DNA of 16,759 bases from an uncultured Bacilli bacterium (GTDB lineage Bacteria; Bacillota_I; Bacilli_A; RF39; UBA660): positions 1-16,759 of the forward strand of contig CANQER010000007.1 of assembly GCA_947595415.1 (NCBI GenBank), read 5' to 3'. Position 1 is the stretch's first letter. The number at the start of each line of letters is the position of its first letter. Shown here piece after piece: positions 1 to 6,920 of this stretch. Made by a program: the position numbers and the translations under genes. Under the pieces are notes generated by a model. It made no database searches. It had not been told where the DNA came from and was given only the letters and a program-made list of their open reading frames with translations.

Positions 1-717
1 GTCTTAAATCTCGAAGAGTGTATGTTTGAACTTAAGACGATGCTCGATTATTTGGATTCGTTATTTAATGATTTCGAAAAAGAGAAAACCAGTCGTAAGT
101 CTTATGAAGATAATGTTGTTGACTTTAGTAATAAGCTCGATAAGGTTACTAAATTAGTTGATGATATGTACAATAATAGGTTTACTAATATCGAAAATTA
201 CGTTGTTAAATATAACGAATACATAGATGTTATACCATCACCTAAAGATCCAAGATTCGCAAGTAAAATAAATGGTAAATACCTAAGTGTTATTTTAAGT
301 AAGTGTTCAATGAAATACGATGTTATCTTAATCGATACAAATCACTTGTTAAACGAAATCAACTTAATCACAATGGATTATGTAGATGAAATCATATACC
401 TAATAAGTAATGATCCAATCGATTTAAAAAATATGAAATCAATGGTATCAATTTTAAAAGATATGGAAAAAGATAACTATAAAATAGTTTTAAATGAATC
501 TATAAATAAACTAAATCATTACTTTAATAACTATGATATTAAAAACATTATCAAAAGTAATATTGATTATATTATCCCAAATAGTTTTAACTTGAAAAAC
601 ATTAATCGTTATGTAATAGATGGTAAGATAATTACATTGGATCCTAAGATTCAAAAAATGCATTCTAAGGTAATAAAAACTTATAATGACATAATAGATG
701 ATATATTAAAGAAATAG
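1..717 (+). CDS. tadZ: TadZ/CpaE-like pilus ATPase, 5'-truncated by window
   Basis: The frame is open to base 1, so the start codon lies upstream; an internal ATG at 22 is not the real start. What remains is the C-terminal 238 residues of a TadZ/CpaE-type MinD/ParA-like protein. The segment KYDVILIDTNHLLN (roughly residues 105-118 of the visible part) is the Walker-B-like strand of this fold, followed by a stretch about a membrane-facing Asp (YVDEIIYLIS) and a late VVLN/IVLN-like strand. The Walker A loop must lie to the left of the window. TadZ proteins bind ATP, dimerise and place the Tad pilus machine at the membrane. The gene ends 16 nt before tadA and the Tad ATPase/platform genes follow, which is the main support for the role. 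A generic MinD-like ATPase is the alternative. Confidence 0.75.
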   Translation, partial: VLNLEECMFELKTMLDYLDSLFNDFEKEKTSRKSYEDNVVDFSNKLDKVTKLVDDMYNNRFTNIENYVVKYNEYIDVIPSPKDPRFASKINGKYLSVILSKCSMKYDVILIDTNHLLNEINLITMDYVDEIIYLISNDPIDLKNMKSMVSILKDMEKDNYKIVLNESINKLNHYFNNYDIKNIIKSNIDYIIPNSFNLKNINRYVIDGKIITLDPKIQKMHSKVIKTYNDIIDDILKK

Positions 718-722
718 AAAAT

Positions 723-727
723 GGGTG
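723..727 (+). promoter_or_regulatory. RBS fixing the tadA start at ATG 734
   Basis: GGGTG sits 6 nt before ATG 734. The in-frame GTG at 725 overlaps this site, so it is unlikely to be the start. Confidence 0.6.
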
Positions 728-733
728 TTATTA

Positions 734-2056
734 ATGGCTAAGAAATTTGTTGAGGAATTTAATGTAGAAGTAAAAGAAGCAATACCAGAATTGGTAAATG
801 ATTATGATGCTTTTAAAAACAAAGAATTACTAGATAATCTTAGAAATATTATTATCCAAAACTTAATCGACAACAATATAACTAACGTTGATACTATGGA
901 TGAATTTGTTAAAAGTGAAATCGATAAAACCTTAGAAGGGTATGACTTATCTAATATCGAAAGAAGTTATATCTATAACTTAATTGATAATGAAATCAAT
1001 GGTTTTGGACCTATAACAGAACTTTTAGACGATAAAAACATAACTGAAATAATGGTCAATGGTCCAGAAGAAATATACGTTGAAATCGATGGTAAAGTTA
1101 TTCAAGATACTAGTATTTCATTTATCAACGACGATCATATCATTAGAACTGTTCAAAGAATGATTCAACCTTTAGGAAGAACCATTGATACAGCTAATCC
1201 CATGGTAGATGCAAGATTAGTTGATGGATCTAGATTAAATGCTGTTATTCCACCATTATCATTAAATGGACCTGTTTTAACCATTAGAAAATTCAAAGAA
1301 GAACTAGCTAACATTGAAGACTTTTTACGTACAGGAGCTTTAACTCCTTATATGGCTAGATTTCTAGAAGCTTGTGTACATGCTAAACTAAACATAATTA
1401 TATGTGGTGGTACTGGTAGTGGTAAAACTACCTTACTAAACGTTTTATCTAGTTTTATCAATCATGATGAACGTATTATTACTATCGAAGATGCAGCAGA
1501 GTTAAAACTAAAACAAAAACACGTTATATCTTTGGAAACTAGACTTGTTAACTATGAAGGCGAAGGAGAAGTAACAATAAGAGATTTAGTTATCAACTCC
1601 CTTAGAATGCGTCCTGATAGAATAATCGTTGGAGAAGTACGTGGTAAAGAAGCATTTGATATGTTGCAATCAATGAATACAGGACATAGTGGATCTTTAA
1701 CTACTATGCACGCTAATAGTCCAATTGATGCTTTAAATAGACTAGAAACAATGGTTTTAATGGCAGGAATGGAAATACCTATTAAAGCTATTCGTGAATA
1801 TATTGAAAACGCTATTGACATTGTTGTTAATATTGAAAGATTGTCTGATGGAAGACGTAAAATTACAAGTATTTCAGAAGTCGTTGGATTTAAAGATGAC
1901 GCTATTATGTTAAAAGAGATATTTGCTTATAATCAAAAGGGTGTTTTGGAAAATGGGGATGTTTATGGAGAATTTATTATGTATAAATATGTTCCAAAAG
2001 TATATAAAACAATAGTTTCAAGGGGTATTGATGATTTAAGTGATATTTTTAAATAG
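734..2056 (+). CDS. tadA: TadA/CpaF-type pilus secretion ATPase
   Basis: A 440-residue hexameric type II/IV secretion ATPase of the TadA/CpaF branch. It energises pilin assembly from the cytoplasmic face of the membrane. Visible motifs, numbered from ATG 734, are the Asp box (ERIITIEDAAEL, about 246-257), Walker A GGTGSGKTT (about 225-233), Walker B within RPDRIIVGEVRG (about 293-304) and the His box GHSGSLTTMHA (about 317-327). The N-terminal domain includes GFGPITELLDD and EIMVNGP, typical of CpaF. The length matches the family (about 420-480). ATG 734 is chosen over GTG 725 because of its spacing from GGGTG. The gene lies between tadZ and tadB, with tadB starting 9 nt after its TAG stop and in the same frame. 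Identification is firm; the exact substrate pilin is not visible. Confidence 0.95.
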   Translation: MAKKFVEEFNVEVKEAIPELVNDYDAFKNKELLDNLRNIIIQNLIDNNITNVDTMDEFVKSEIDKTLEGYDLSNIERSYIYNLIDNEINGFGPITELLDDKNITEIMVNGPEEIYVEIDGKVIQDTSISFINDDHIIRTVQRMIQPLGRTIDTANPMVDARLVDGSRLNAVIPPLSLNGPVLTIRKFKEELANIEDFLRTGALTPYMARFLEACVHAKLNIIICGGTGSGKTTLLNVLSSFINHDERIITIEDAAELKLKQKHVISLETRLVNYEGEGEVTIRDLVINSLRMRPDRIIVGEVRGKEAFDMLQSMNTGHSGSLTTMHANSPIDALNRLETMVLMAGMEIPIKAIREYIENAIDIVVNIERLSDGRRKITSISEVVGFKDDAIMLKEIFAYNQKGVLENGDVYGEFIMYKYVPKVYKTIVSRGIDDLSDIFK

Positions 2057-2065
2057 AGGTGGAAT

Positions 2066-3568
2066 ATGCAAAAGGGATTAAGCATTAAGGAAATAAAACA
2101 ACCAACTAATTTAGATATTAGTGTTATTTTCACGCCTGAAAAAGATGTTACTAATTACCAATATCGAGTTAGTAAAGATGGACAGTATGCTGATTATTAT
2201 TACATTGATGGTAATTCAAAAACAACCATTAATTTAACTGAAACTGGTAAATGGTCAATTGAAGTAATAACTTATAATGAAAAGGGAATAACTAAAAAAT
2301 ACGAAAGTGGTATTTATAATCTTGATAAAGATAGTCCTATCTTAGATGTTGGACAAGAAGCTTTAGAAATGCATGTTGGGGATAAACTAAGTGTCTTAGA
2401 TGGAGTTAAAGCTACTGATAACTTAGATGGGGATATTTTATCTAAGGTTGTTACTAATGTTGATCAGTTAGATTTAACTACCCCTGGGATAAAAAAACTA
2501 GTTTATACTGTAAGTGATGAAGCAGGTAATACAACTAGTAAAACAGTAGCTATCAATGTTTTAAAAAGTAATGAATTTAGTTTGATGATGGTTCAAACTA
2601 TAATTATCTTTGTGTTATTAATTTTCTTGTTTTTACTTGTTATATATAGAAGAAGTGTTGGTTTAGAAAAAAGAATAGCTAAATATGGTATTGAACCTTT
2701 AAAAGATAATACCCCATCACTATTTGATAACTTGTATAAATATTACTACAAAGTAGTTTCTAAGTTAAGTAAAATTCTTTCTAAATCTGTCTTTATTACT
2801 AAATATAGTAAAAGATATGAAAAATATATAAATACAGTTAATAAATCATATAAATCAGGATTAGACTTTGTCTCTACTAAGTTTATAGTATCATTTATCT
2901 TTATTTTGATAGCTGTTTTTTCAAAAACAATTCAATATGAACTATTAAGTATCTATGAAATTATTTTTCCTTTCTTTTTAGGTTTCTTTATCCTAGATAT
3001 TATCTATGCATCTAAATACCGAATCTATCTTAAAAAAATTGAAAACGATTTACTTCAAGCAATTATCATTATGAACAATGCTTTTAAATCAGGACGTAGT
3101 ATCACTCAAGCTATTTCTTTAGTTACTACAGAACTTGATGGACCTATTAAAGAAGAGTTTAAAAAAATGCATATGGAACTTAGTTTTGGTTTGGAAATAG
3201 ATGTTGTGTTTAGTAGATTCGCAAGTAGAATAAAACTAAAAGAAGTAACTTATCTTACAGCTTCTCTTTCAATTTTAAACAAAACAGGAGGAAATATTAT
3301 TAAAGTATTTTCTTCTATTGAAAGATCTTTGTTCAATAAAAAGAAACTTCAAATTGAACTTAATTCATTAACTGGTAGTTCAAGAATAATCGTCTATATT
3401 TTATTTTTAGTTCCAATTTTGTTTATCATATTTATACTTTTGATAAATCCTACTTATTTTGTTCCACTTTATACTACAAAATTAGGTTTAATTATAAGTT
3501 GGCTTATTATATGTTTATATATAGTTTATATTATAAGTGTACGTAAAATTATGAAAGTGAGGATGTAG
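2066..3568 (+). CDS. tadB: TadB-like platform protein with N-terminal Ig-like domains
   Basis: A 500-residue protein of unusual architecture. Residues about 10-90 look like a beta-sandwich (Fn3/Ig-like). Residues about 91-166 match the DUF5011/HYR-like Ig pattern (DNLDGD at 118-123, SDEAGN at 150-155). A first membrane helix follows at about 172-194, with RR just after it, which predicts N-out/C-in. Two more helices lie at about 272-313, then the T2SSF domain (about 328-455, with LLQAIIIMNNAFKSG and LNKTGGN) and two terminal helices. The C-terminal two-thirds is a standard TadB, the inner-membrane platform that works with TadA and TadC. The start is secure: ATG 2066 has GAGGTGG just upstream and an in-frame TAG (the tadA stop) 9 nt before it. 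There is no N-terminal signal peptide, so how the Ig region reaches the outside is unclear. Confidence 0.85.
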   Translation: MQKGLSIKEIKQPTNLDISVIFTPEKDVTNYQYRVSKDGQYADYYYIDGNSKTTINLTETGKWSIEVITYNEKGITKKYESGIYNLDKDSPILDVGQEALEMHVGDKLSVLDGVKATDNLDGDILSKVVTNVDQLDLTTPGIKKLVYTVSDEAGNTTSKTVAINVLKSNEFSLMMVQTIIIFVLLIFLFLLVIYRRSVGLEKRIAKYGIEPLKDNTPSLFDNLYKYYYKVVSKLSKILSKSVFITKYSKRYEKYINTVNKSYKSGLDFVSTKFIVSFIFILIAVFSKTIQYELLSIYEIIFPFFLGFFILDIIYASKYRIYLKKIENDLLQAIIIMNNAFKSGRSITQAISLVTTELDGPIKEEFKKMHMELSFGLEIDVVFSRFASRIKLKEVTYLTASLSILNKTGGNIIKVFSSIERSLFNKKKLQIELNSLTGSSRIIVYILFLVPILFIIFILLINPTYFVPLYTTKLGLIISWLIICLYIVYIISVRKIMKVRM

Positions 3569-3570
3569 TT

Positions 3571-4272
3571 ATGAAAAGTCAAAGCAGAATAATTAGAAAA
3601 ATATATCGTGAAAAAGATATCAAAAAAATCGAAGATAAAATAGCTTTACTAGGCGATAAATTCAAATTAGATGCGATAACTTTTATGAATATTCGCTTGA
3701 TTTCTACCATAATTGTCTTTATAATTGTAATGTATACAACAAGTGTTGGTTACTTTTATGCTCCTGTTGTAACATTATTATATTATTATTTGTTTTATTA
3801 CGTTTTAATTGAATATAATATTAAAAAAAGAGGTCGTAAATTAGATTACGAAGCTCTTCATTTCTTTGAGATATTAACTCTTACTTTGGAATCTGGAAGA
3901 AATTTGGAAAACTCATTAGAAATAACTATTTTTAACGTTGATTCTGAAATATCTAATGAATTTAAAAAAGCTTTGTTTGAGGTTAAATTTGGTAAATCTT
4001 TAATTGAAGCTTTAGAAGATATGAAGAAAAGAATTCCATCTGAAACGATAAATAATATTATTTTAAATATTACGCAAACTAATATTTTTGGTAATAGTAT
4101 TCTAGATACCATGTATAATCAAATAGATTTTTTAAGAGATAAACAGATCTTAGAAATAAAAGGACAAATTAATAAAATTCCTAATAAAGTAAGTATCATA
4201 TCAGTTATATTTATAGTACCTTTGATTTTACTTATGATATTAGGACCATTACTTATAAATTTCTTGGGTTAG
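3571..4272 (+). CDS. tadC: TadC-like platform protein (T2SSF)
   Basis: A 233-residue membrane protein with two helices at about 43-85, a cytoplasmic segment and a C-terminal helix (about 208-230, ending GPLLINFLG). The segment from about 97 to 200 (FFEILTLTLESGRNLENSLE, FGKSLIEALEDM, FGNSILDTM) is the T2SSF fold. This is the smaller partner of TadB; the two form the inner-membrane platform above the TadA hexamer. It starts 2 nt after the tadB stop, and its GTGAGG ribosome binding site (3557-3562) lies inside the tadB coding end, so translation is probably coupled. Its length is at the short end for TadC (often 280-310). No pilin gene follows; murC comes next, so the pilins must be upstream or elsewhere. 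Confidence 0.85.
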   Translation: MKSQSRIIRKIYREKDIKKIEDKIALLGDKFKLDAITFMNIRLISTIIVFIIVMYTTSVGYFYAPVVTLLYYYLFYYVLIEYNIKKRGRKLDYEALHFFEILTLTLESGRNLENSLEITIFNVDSEISNEFKKALFEVKFGKSLIEALEDMKKRIPSETINNIILNITQTNIFGNSILDTMYNQIDFLRDKQILEIKGQINKIPNKVSIISVIFIVPLILLMILGPLLINFLG

Positions 4273-4287
4273 AAGGAAGGTTTTAAA

Positions 4288-5595
4288 ATGAAGTATTATT
4301 TGATTGGAATAAAGGGGGCTGGACTTTCCGCGCTTGCTTTAATATTACATGATTTAGGTTATAAGGTAGTAGGATATGATGATGAAGTTCATCATCAATT
4401 TACTGAAGATGAACTTATCAAAAGGGGTATAAAAATATACCATGAAGAAAATGATGAAATTGATGAAAATACAATAGTTGTTAGAAGTAGTGCTGTTAGT
4501 CTAGATCATAGCGAGGTTAAAAAAGCTTTACAGTTAAAAGTAGAAGTAATTGAATACAACGAAATGTTAGGTAGACTTACTAATATGTTTTCTTCAATTA
4601 CTATTGCTGGATGTCATGGTAAAACCACAACTACTTCTATGCTTTCTTATGTTTTAGATAATATTGTTGGAGCTAACTATTTAATAGGGGATGGAACTGG
4701 TCATGCTTCACGTGAAAACAAGTTGTTTATTTTAGAAGCTTGTGAATATCGTCGTAACTTTTTAGCTTATAGTCCTACTTATGCTGTTATTACAAATATT
4801 GATCTAGATCATGTTGATTATTACAAAGATATCGATGATGTAATAAGTGCATACCAAGAGTATGCTAGTAAAGCTAAAAAAATGGTTATTGCTTGTGGTG
4901 ATGATCCTTATACTCATAAGTTAAATTTACAAAATAAAGTTTATTATGGGTTTGCTGAAAGTAATGATATAGTGGCTAAAAATATTAAGTGTAATAGTTA
5001 TGGTAGTAGTTTTGATGTCTATATTAAAGGAAACTATTATGGAAGTTTTAATATAAATTTATGTGGTAAACATATCATTTTAGATACTTTAGCTGTTATA
5101 AGTGTTTGTTACTATGAAGGAATAGATGCTAAAACAGTTGGTAATTTTATTGAAAAATTTAAAGGGGCTAAAAGACGTTTTGAAGAAATTACAATTGGAA
5201 GTAATGTAATTGTCGATGATTATGCTCATCATCCTGTAGAAGTTAACGCAACCATTGAAGCTGCTAGACAAAAATATCCCAATAAAAAAATTGTTGCGAT
5301 CTTTCAACCCCATACATATACAAGAACTCTTGAATTTAAAGATGCTTTAGCTAGTTGTTTAAACAAAGCTGATAGAGTCTATCTTCTAGATATATATTCA
5401 GCTAGAGAAAAACAAGAGGATTATCCTTTAGTTACTTCTAATATCATTTTAGAAAATTTAACTAATGGAAAAATAGTAAATGATAGTATTGATGATTTTA
5501 AGGATTTAGAAAATACAGTATACTTATTTATGAGTCCTAAAGAAATAGATGAGTTAAAATCTAAGTTAATTGCGTATTTAAAAAATAAGTGTTAG
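4288..5595 (+). CDS. murC: UDP-N-acetylmuramate--L-alanine ligase
   Basis: A 435-residue cytoplasmic ligase that uses ATP to add L-Ala to UDP-MurNAc, the first amino acid of the peptidoglycan stem. Motifs include an N-terminal Rossmann start GIKGAGLSALA (7-17), the ATP loop GCHGKTTTT (108-116), EACEYRRNFL (150-159), NIDLDHVDYY (170-179) and DDYAHHPVEV near residue 310-319. All are diagnostic for MurC rather than MurD/E/F. The start ATG has AGGAAGG upstream, and the gap to tadC is only 15 nt with no visible terminator or promoter, so murC is probably read from the tad transcript. The stop codon overlaps the stop of the opposite-strand HIT gene. MurC usually sits near other wall or division genes, so its place behind a pilus operon is uncommon. 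Confidence 0.96.
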   Translation: MKYYLIGIKGAGLSALALILHDLGYKVVGYDDEVHHQFTEDELIKRGIKIYHEENDEIDENTIVVRSSAVSLDHSEVKKALQLKVEVIEYNEMLGRLTNMFSSITIAGCHGKTTTTSMLSYVLDNIVGANYLIGDGTGHASRENKLFILEACEYRRNFLAYSPTYAVITNIDLDHVDYYKDIDDVISAYQEYASKAKKMVIACGDDPYTHKLNLQNKVYYGFAESNDIVAKNIKCNSYGSSFDVYIKGNYYGSFNINLCGKHIILDTLAVISVCYYEGIDAKTVGNFIEKFKGAKRRFEEITIGSNVIVDDYAHHPVEVNATIEAARQKYPNKKIVAIFQPHTYTRTLEFKDALASCLNKADRVYLLDIYSAREKQEDYPLVTSNIILENLTNGKIVNDSIDDFKDLENTVYLFMSPKEIDELKSKLIAYLKNKC

Positions 5596-5605
5596 CCACT
5601 TATTT
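5583..5605. terminator. hairpin containing both convergent stop codons (murC/HIT)
   Basis: A perfect 9-bp inverted repeat: 5583-5591 pairs with 5597-5605, around the loop TTAGC (5592-5596). The loop holds the murC TAG (5593-5595) and the TAA of the minus-strand HIT gene (complement of 5592-5594). Read on the minus strand, the hairpin runs into a T-rich tail; on the plus strand the tail is weaker (TTATTTCC). It is a likely bidirectional terminator. Confidence 0.65.
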
Positions 5606-5966
5606 CCATTATCTTATGATATACTTCTTCTGCCTTTAAAATAGGTCTATTATCACTATAATATGGTTTTAAATGTAGATGAAAATGTTTTATTTCTTGG
5701 ACCTCTCCATTATTTTGAATTAAAGTTAGACCTGCTATGTCTAATTTTTTTTCTAACATTTTTTTGATTTTTCTACATACTTGCATAATATGGAGTAAGG
5801 TTTCATCATCAATATCATCAATATCCATATAATGTTTTTTAGGTATTATTAGTGTATGTCCTGAACTATCAGGATAAGCATCTAATAGGGCAACTACGAT
5901 ATCATCTTCATACAATTTGTATGAATCAATTTCTTTATTAGCTATTTTACAAAATAAACAATCCAT
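5592..5966 (-). CDS. HIT-family nucleotide hydrolase
   Basis: A 124-residue protein of the Hint/HIT (histidine triad) group, which hydrolyse or transfer nucleoside monophosphates from substrates such as AMP-lysine or dinucleotides. The catalytic triad HFHLHLKP (His94, His96, His98) is clear. Cys3 and Cys6 (CLFCK) are the usual N-terminal zinc-associated pair, and DAYPDSSGHTLIIPKKHY (29-46) is the conserved nucleotide-side segment. Length is normal for the family. The start ATG has a strong AGGAGGG (complement of 5973-5980) upstream. It is the only leftward gene in the window and its stop overlaps the murC stop. The physiological substrate cannot be told from sequence. Confidence 0.93.
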   Translation of the reverse strand: MDCLFCKIANKEIDSYKLYEDDIVVALLDAYPDSSGHTLIIPKKHYMDIDDIDDETLLHIMQVCRKIKKMLEKKLDIAGLTLIQNNGEVQEIKHFHLHLKPYYSDNRPILKAEEVYHKIMEISG

Positions 5967-5984
5967 TTTTATCCCTCCTATAAT

Positions 5985-6013
5985 ATTATATCAAAAACAA
6001 AAAAAGAGATAAA
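5985..6013 (-). promoter_or_regulatory. candidate promoter of the HIT gene
   Basis: Read on the minus strand, an extended -10 TGATATAAT has its TATAAT at 5990-5985. A weak -35 (TTTATC, 6013-6008) lies 17 nt upstream and overlaps the loop and arm of the hairpin at 6000-6022. The predicted start would fall at the ribosome binding site, giving a leader of about 12 nt. Confidence 0.45.
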
Positions 6014-6022
6014 CTCTTTTTT
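6000..6022. terminator. A/T-flanked hairpin between divergent genes
   Basis: A perfect 9-bp inverted repeat, 6000-6008 with 6014-6022, around the loop ATAAA. It has A-runs on the left arm and T-runs on the right arm, so it would look like an intrinsic terminator on either strand. It sits upstream of both divergent genes, where it could block read-through, or it may overlap the HIT -35. Confidence 0.45.
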
Positions 6023-6025
6023 GGT

Positions 6026-6043
6026 GAATATCTGCGAATATTC
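6026..6043. promoter_or_regulatory. inverted/direct repeat upstream of suf
   Basis: GAATAT (6026-6031) and ATATTC (6038-6043) form a 6-bp inverted repeat with a 6-nt centre. GAATAT also recurs at 6036-6041, a 10-nt period. This could be an operator for suf or for the HIT gene. I know of no regulator matching it, so this is only a candidate. Confidence 0.25.
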
Positions 6044-6095
6044 TATTTTTATTATGAACTTTTATTGTTATTTTAAACATAATCTTGTAATTTTA

Positions 6096-6124
6096 TAGAA
6101 AAAAAAAGAATTTTTTGATAAAAT
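6096..6124 (+). promoter_or_regulatory. candidate suf operon promoter
   Basis: TAGAAA (6096-6101, 4 of 6 with TTGACA) is followed by a 17-nt A/T-tract spacer and an extended -10 TGATAAAAT, with TAAAAT at 6119-6124. ATG 6141 lies 16 nt past the -10, predicting a leader of about 10 nt. Confidence 0.5.
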
Positions 6125-6130
6125 ATTAAT

Positions 6131-6136
6131 GGTGAT
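6131..6136 (+). promoter_or_regulatory. RBS fixing the sufC start at ATG 6141
   Basis: GGTGAT, the 3' part of the full anti-16S match AGGAGGTGAT, lies 4 nt before ATG 6141. It overlaps the in-frame upstream ATG at 6129, which has no ribosome binding site. Confidence 0.6.
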
Positions 6137-6140
6137 ATTT

Positions 6141-6920
6141 ATGCAAACTTTAAAAATCGAAAATTTAACTGTTCAAATAGAAGATAAGGTAGTATTAAAA
6201 GATTTCAATTTAACTATAAATAAAGGGGAAATCCATGCGATTATGGGACCTAATGGAGCAGGTAAATCAACTCTTTCTAAGGTTATTATGGGTGATTTTA
6301 GGTATAAAATTTTAAGTGGTAAGATGTATTATAATGGTAAACTATTAAACGATATGCCTGTTTGTGATAGAGCTTTGTTGGGAATTTTTTTAGCTATGCA
6401 AATGCCTCTTGAAATAGAGGGGGTTAGTAATGCTGATTTTTTAAGGACAGCTTTGCATAATAAACAAAAAGATGAGTTTAATTTAATGAAGTTTATCAAA
6501 GATTTGGACAAAACAGTAGCTAAACTACAAATGGATAAACAAATGATCCATCGATCTATAAATAGTGGGTTTTCAGGAGGAGAACGTAAAAAAAATGAGA
6601 TTTTACAGATGCATATATTAAAACCTAGTTTAGTATTACTAGATGAAATTGATTCTGGTCTTGATATCGATAGTCTAAAAGTTGTGAGTGAAAATATTCT
6701 AGATTACTATCAAGAATATAATCCAGGTATGTTATTAATCACTCATTACCAAAAGCTTTTAAACTACATTAAACCAACTCATGTTCATATAATGATTGAT
6801 GGTAAAATTGTAAAAAGTGGGGATTATAAATTAGTATCTGAAATTGAAAAAAATGGTTATGAAAATTTTAAGAATTTTAATAGTACTTGTATCATGAAGG
6901 AAAATGAAAAAAATGAATAA
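6141..6920 (+). CDS. sufC: SufC Fe-S assembly ATPase
   Basis: A 259-residue soluble ABC ATPase of the SUF system. It binds the SufB/SufD-type scaffold and drives its rearrangement for iron-sulfur cluster assembly. Motifs from ATG 6141: Walker A GPNGAGKST (36-44), the SufC-specific signature SGGERKKNE (145-153), Walker B LVLLDEID (164-171) and the H-loop His in LLITHY (about 202). QMPLEIEGVS is the SufC Q-loop region. ATG 6141 is preferred over ATG 6129 because of GGTGAT and because SufC proteins begin MxxLxI. The C-terminus has a short Asn/Glu/Lys-rich tail that overlaps the next gene by 17 nt, suggesting coupled translation. This is the first gene of the three-gene suf operon. Confidence 0.96.
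   Translation: MQTLKIENLTVQIEDKVVLKDFNLTINKGEIHAIMGPNGAGKSTLSKVIMGDFRYKILSGKMYYNGKLLNDMPVCDRALLGIFLAMQMPLEIEGVSNADFLRTALHNKQKDEFNLMKFIKDLDKTVAKLQMDKQMIHRSINSGFSGGERKKNEILQMHILKPSLVLLDEIDSGLDIDSLKVVSENILDYYQEYNPGMLLITHYQKLLNYIKPTHVHIMIDGKIVKSGDYKLVSEIEKNGYENFKNFNSTCIMKENEKNE

Noticed and set aside
1552..1821. Minus-strand ORF of 89 codons
   Set aside because: It lies wholly inside tadA over its Walker B/His-box region, with no ribosome binding site and no recognisable protein features.
3858..5313. Minus-strand ORFs within tadC (3858-4112) and murC (5089-5313)
   Set aside because: They are shadows of well-identified genes with no independent start signals.
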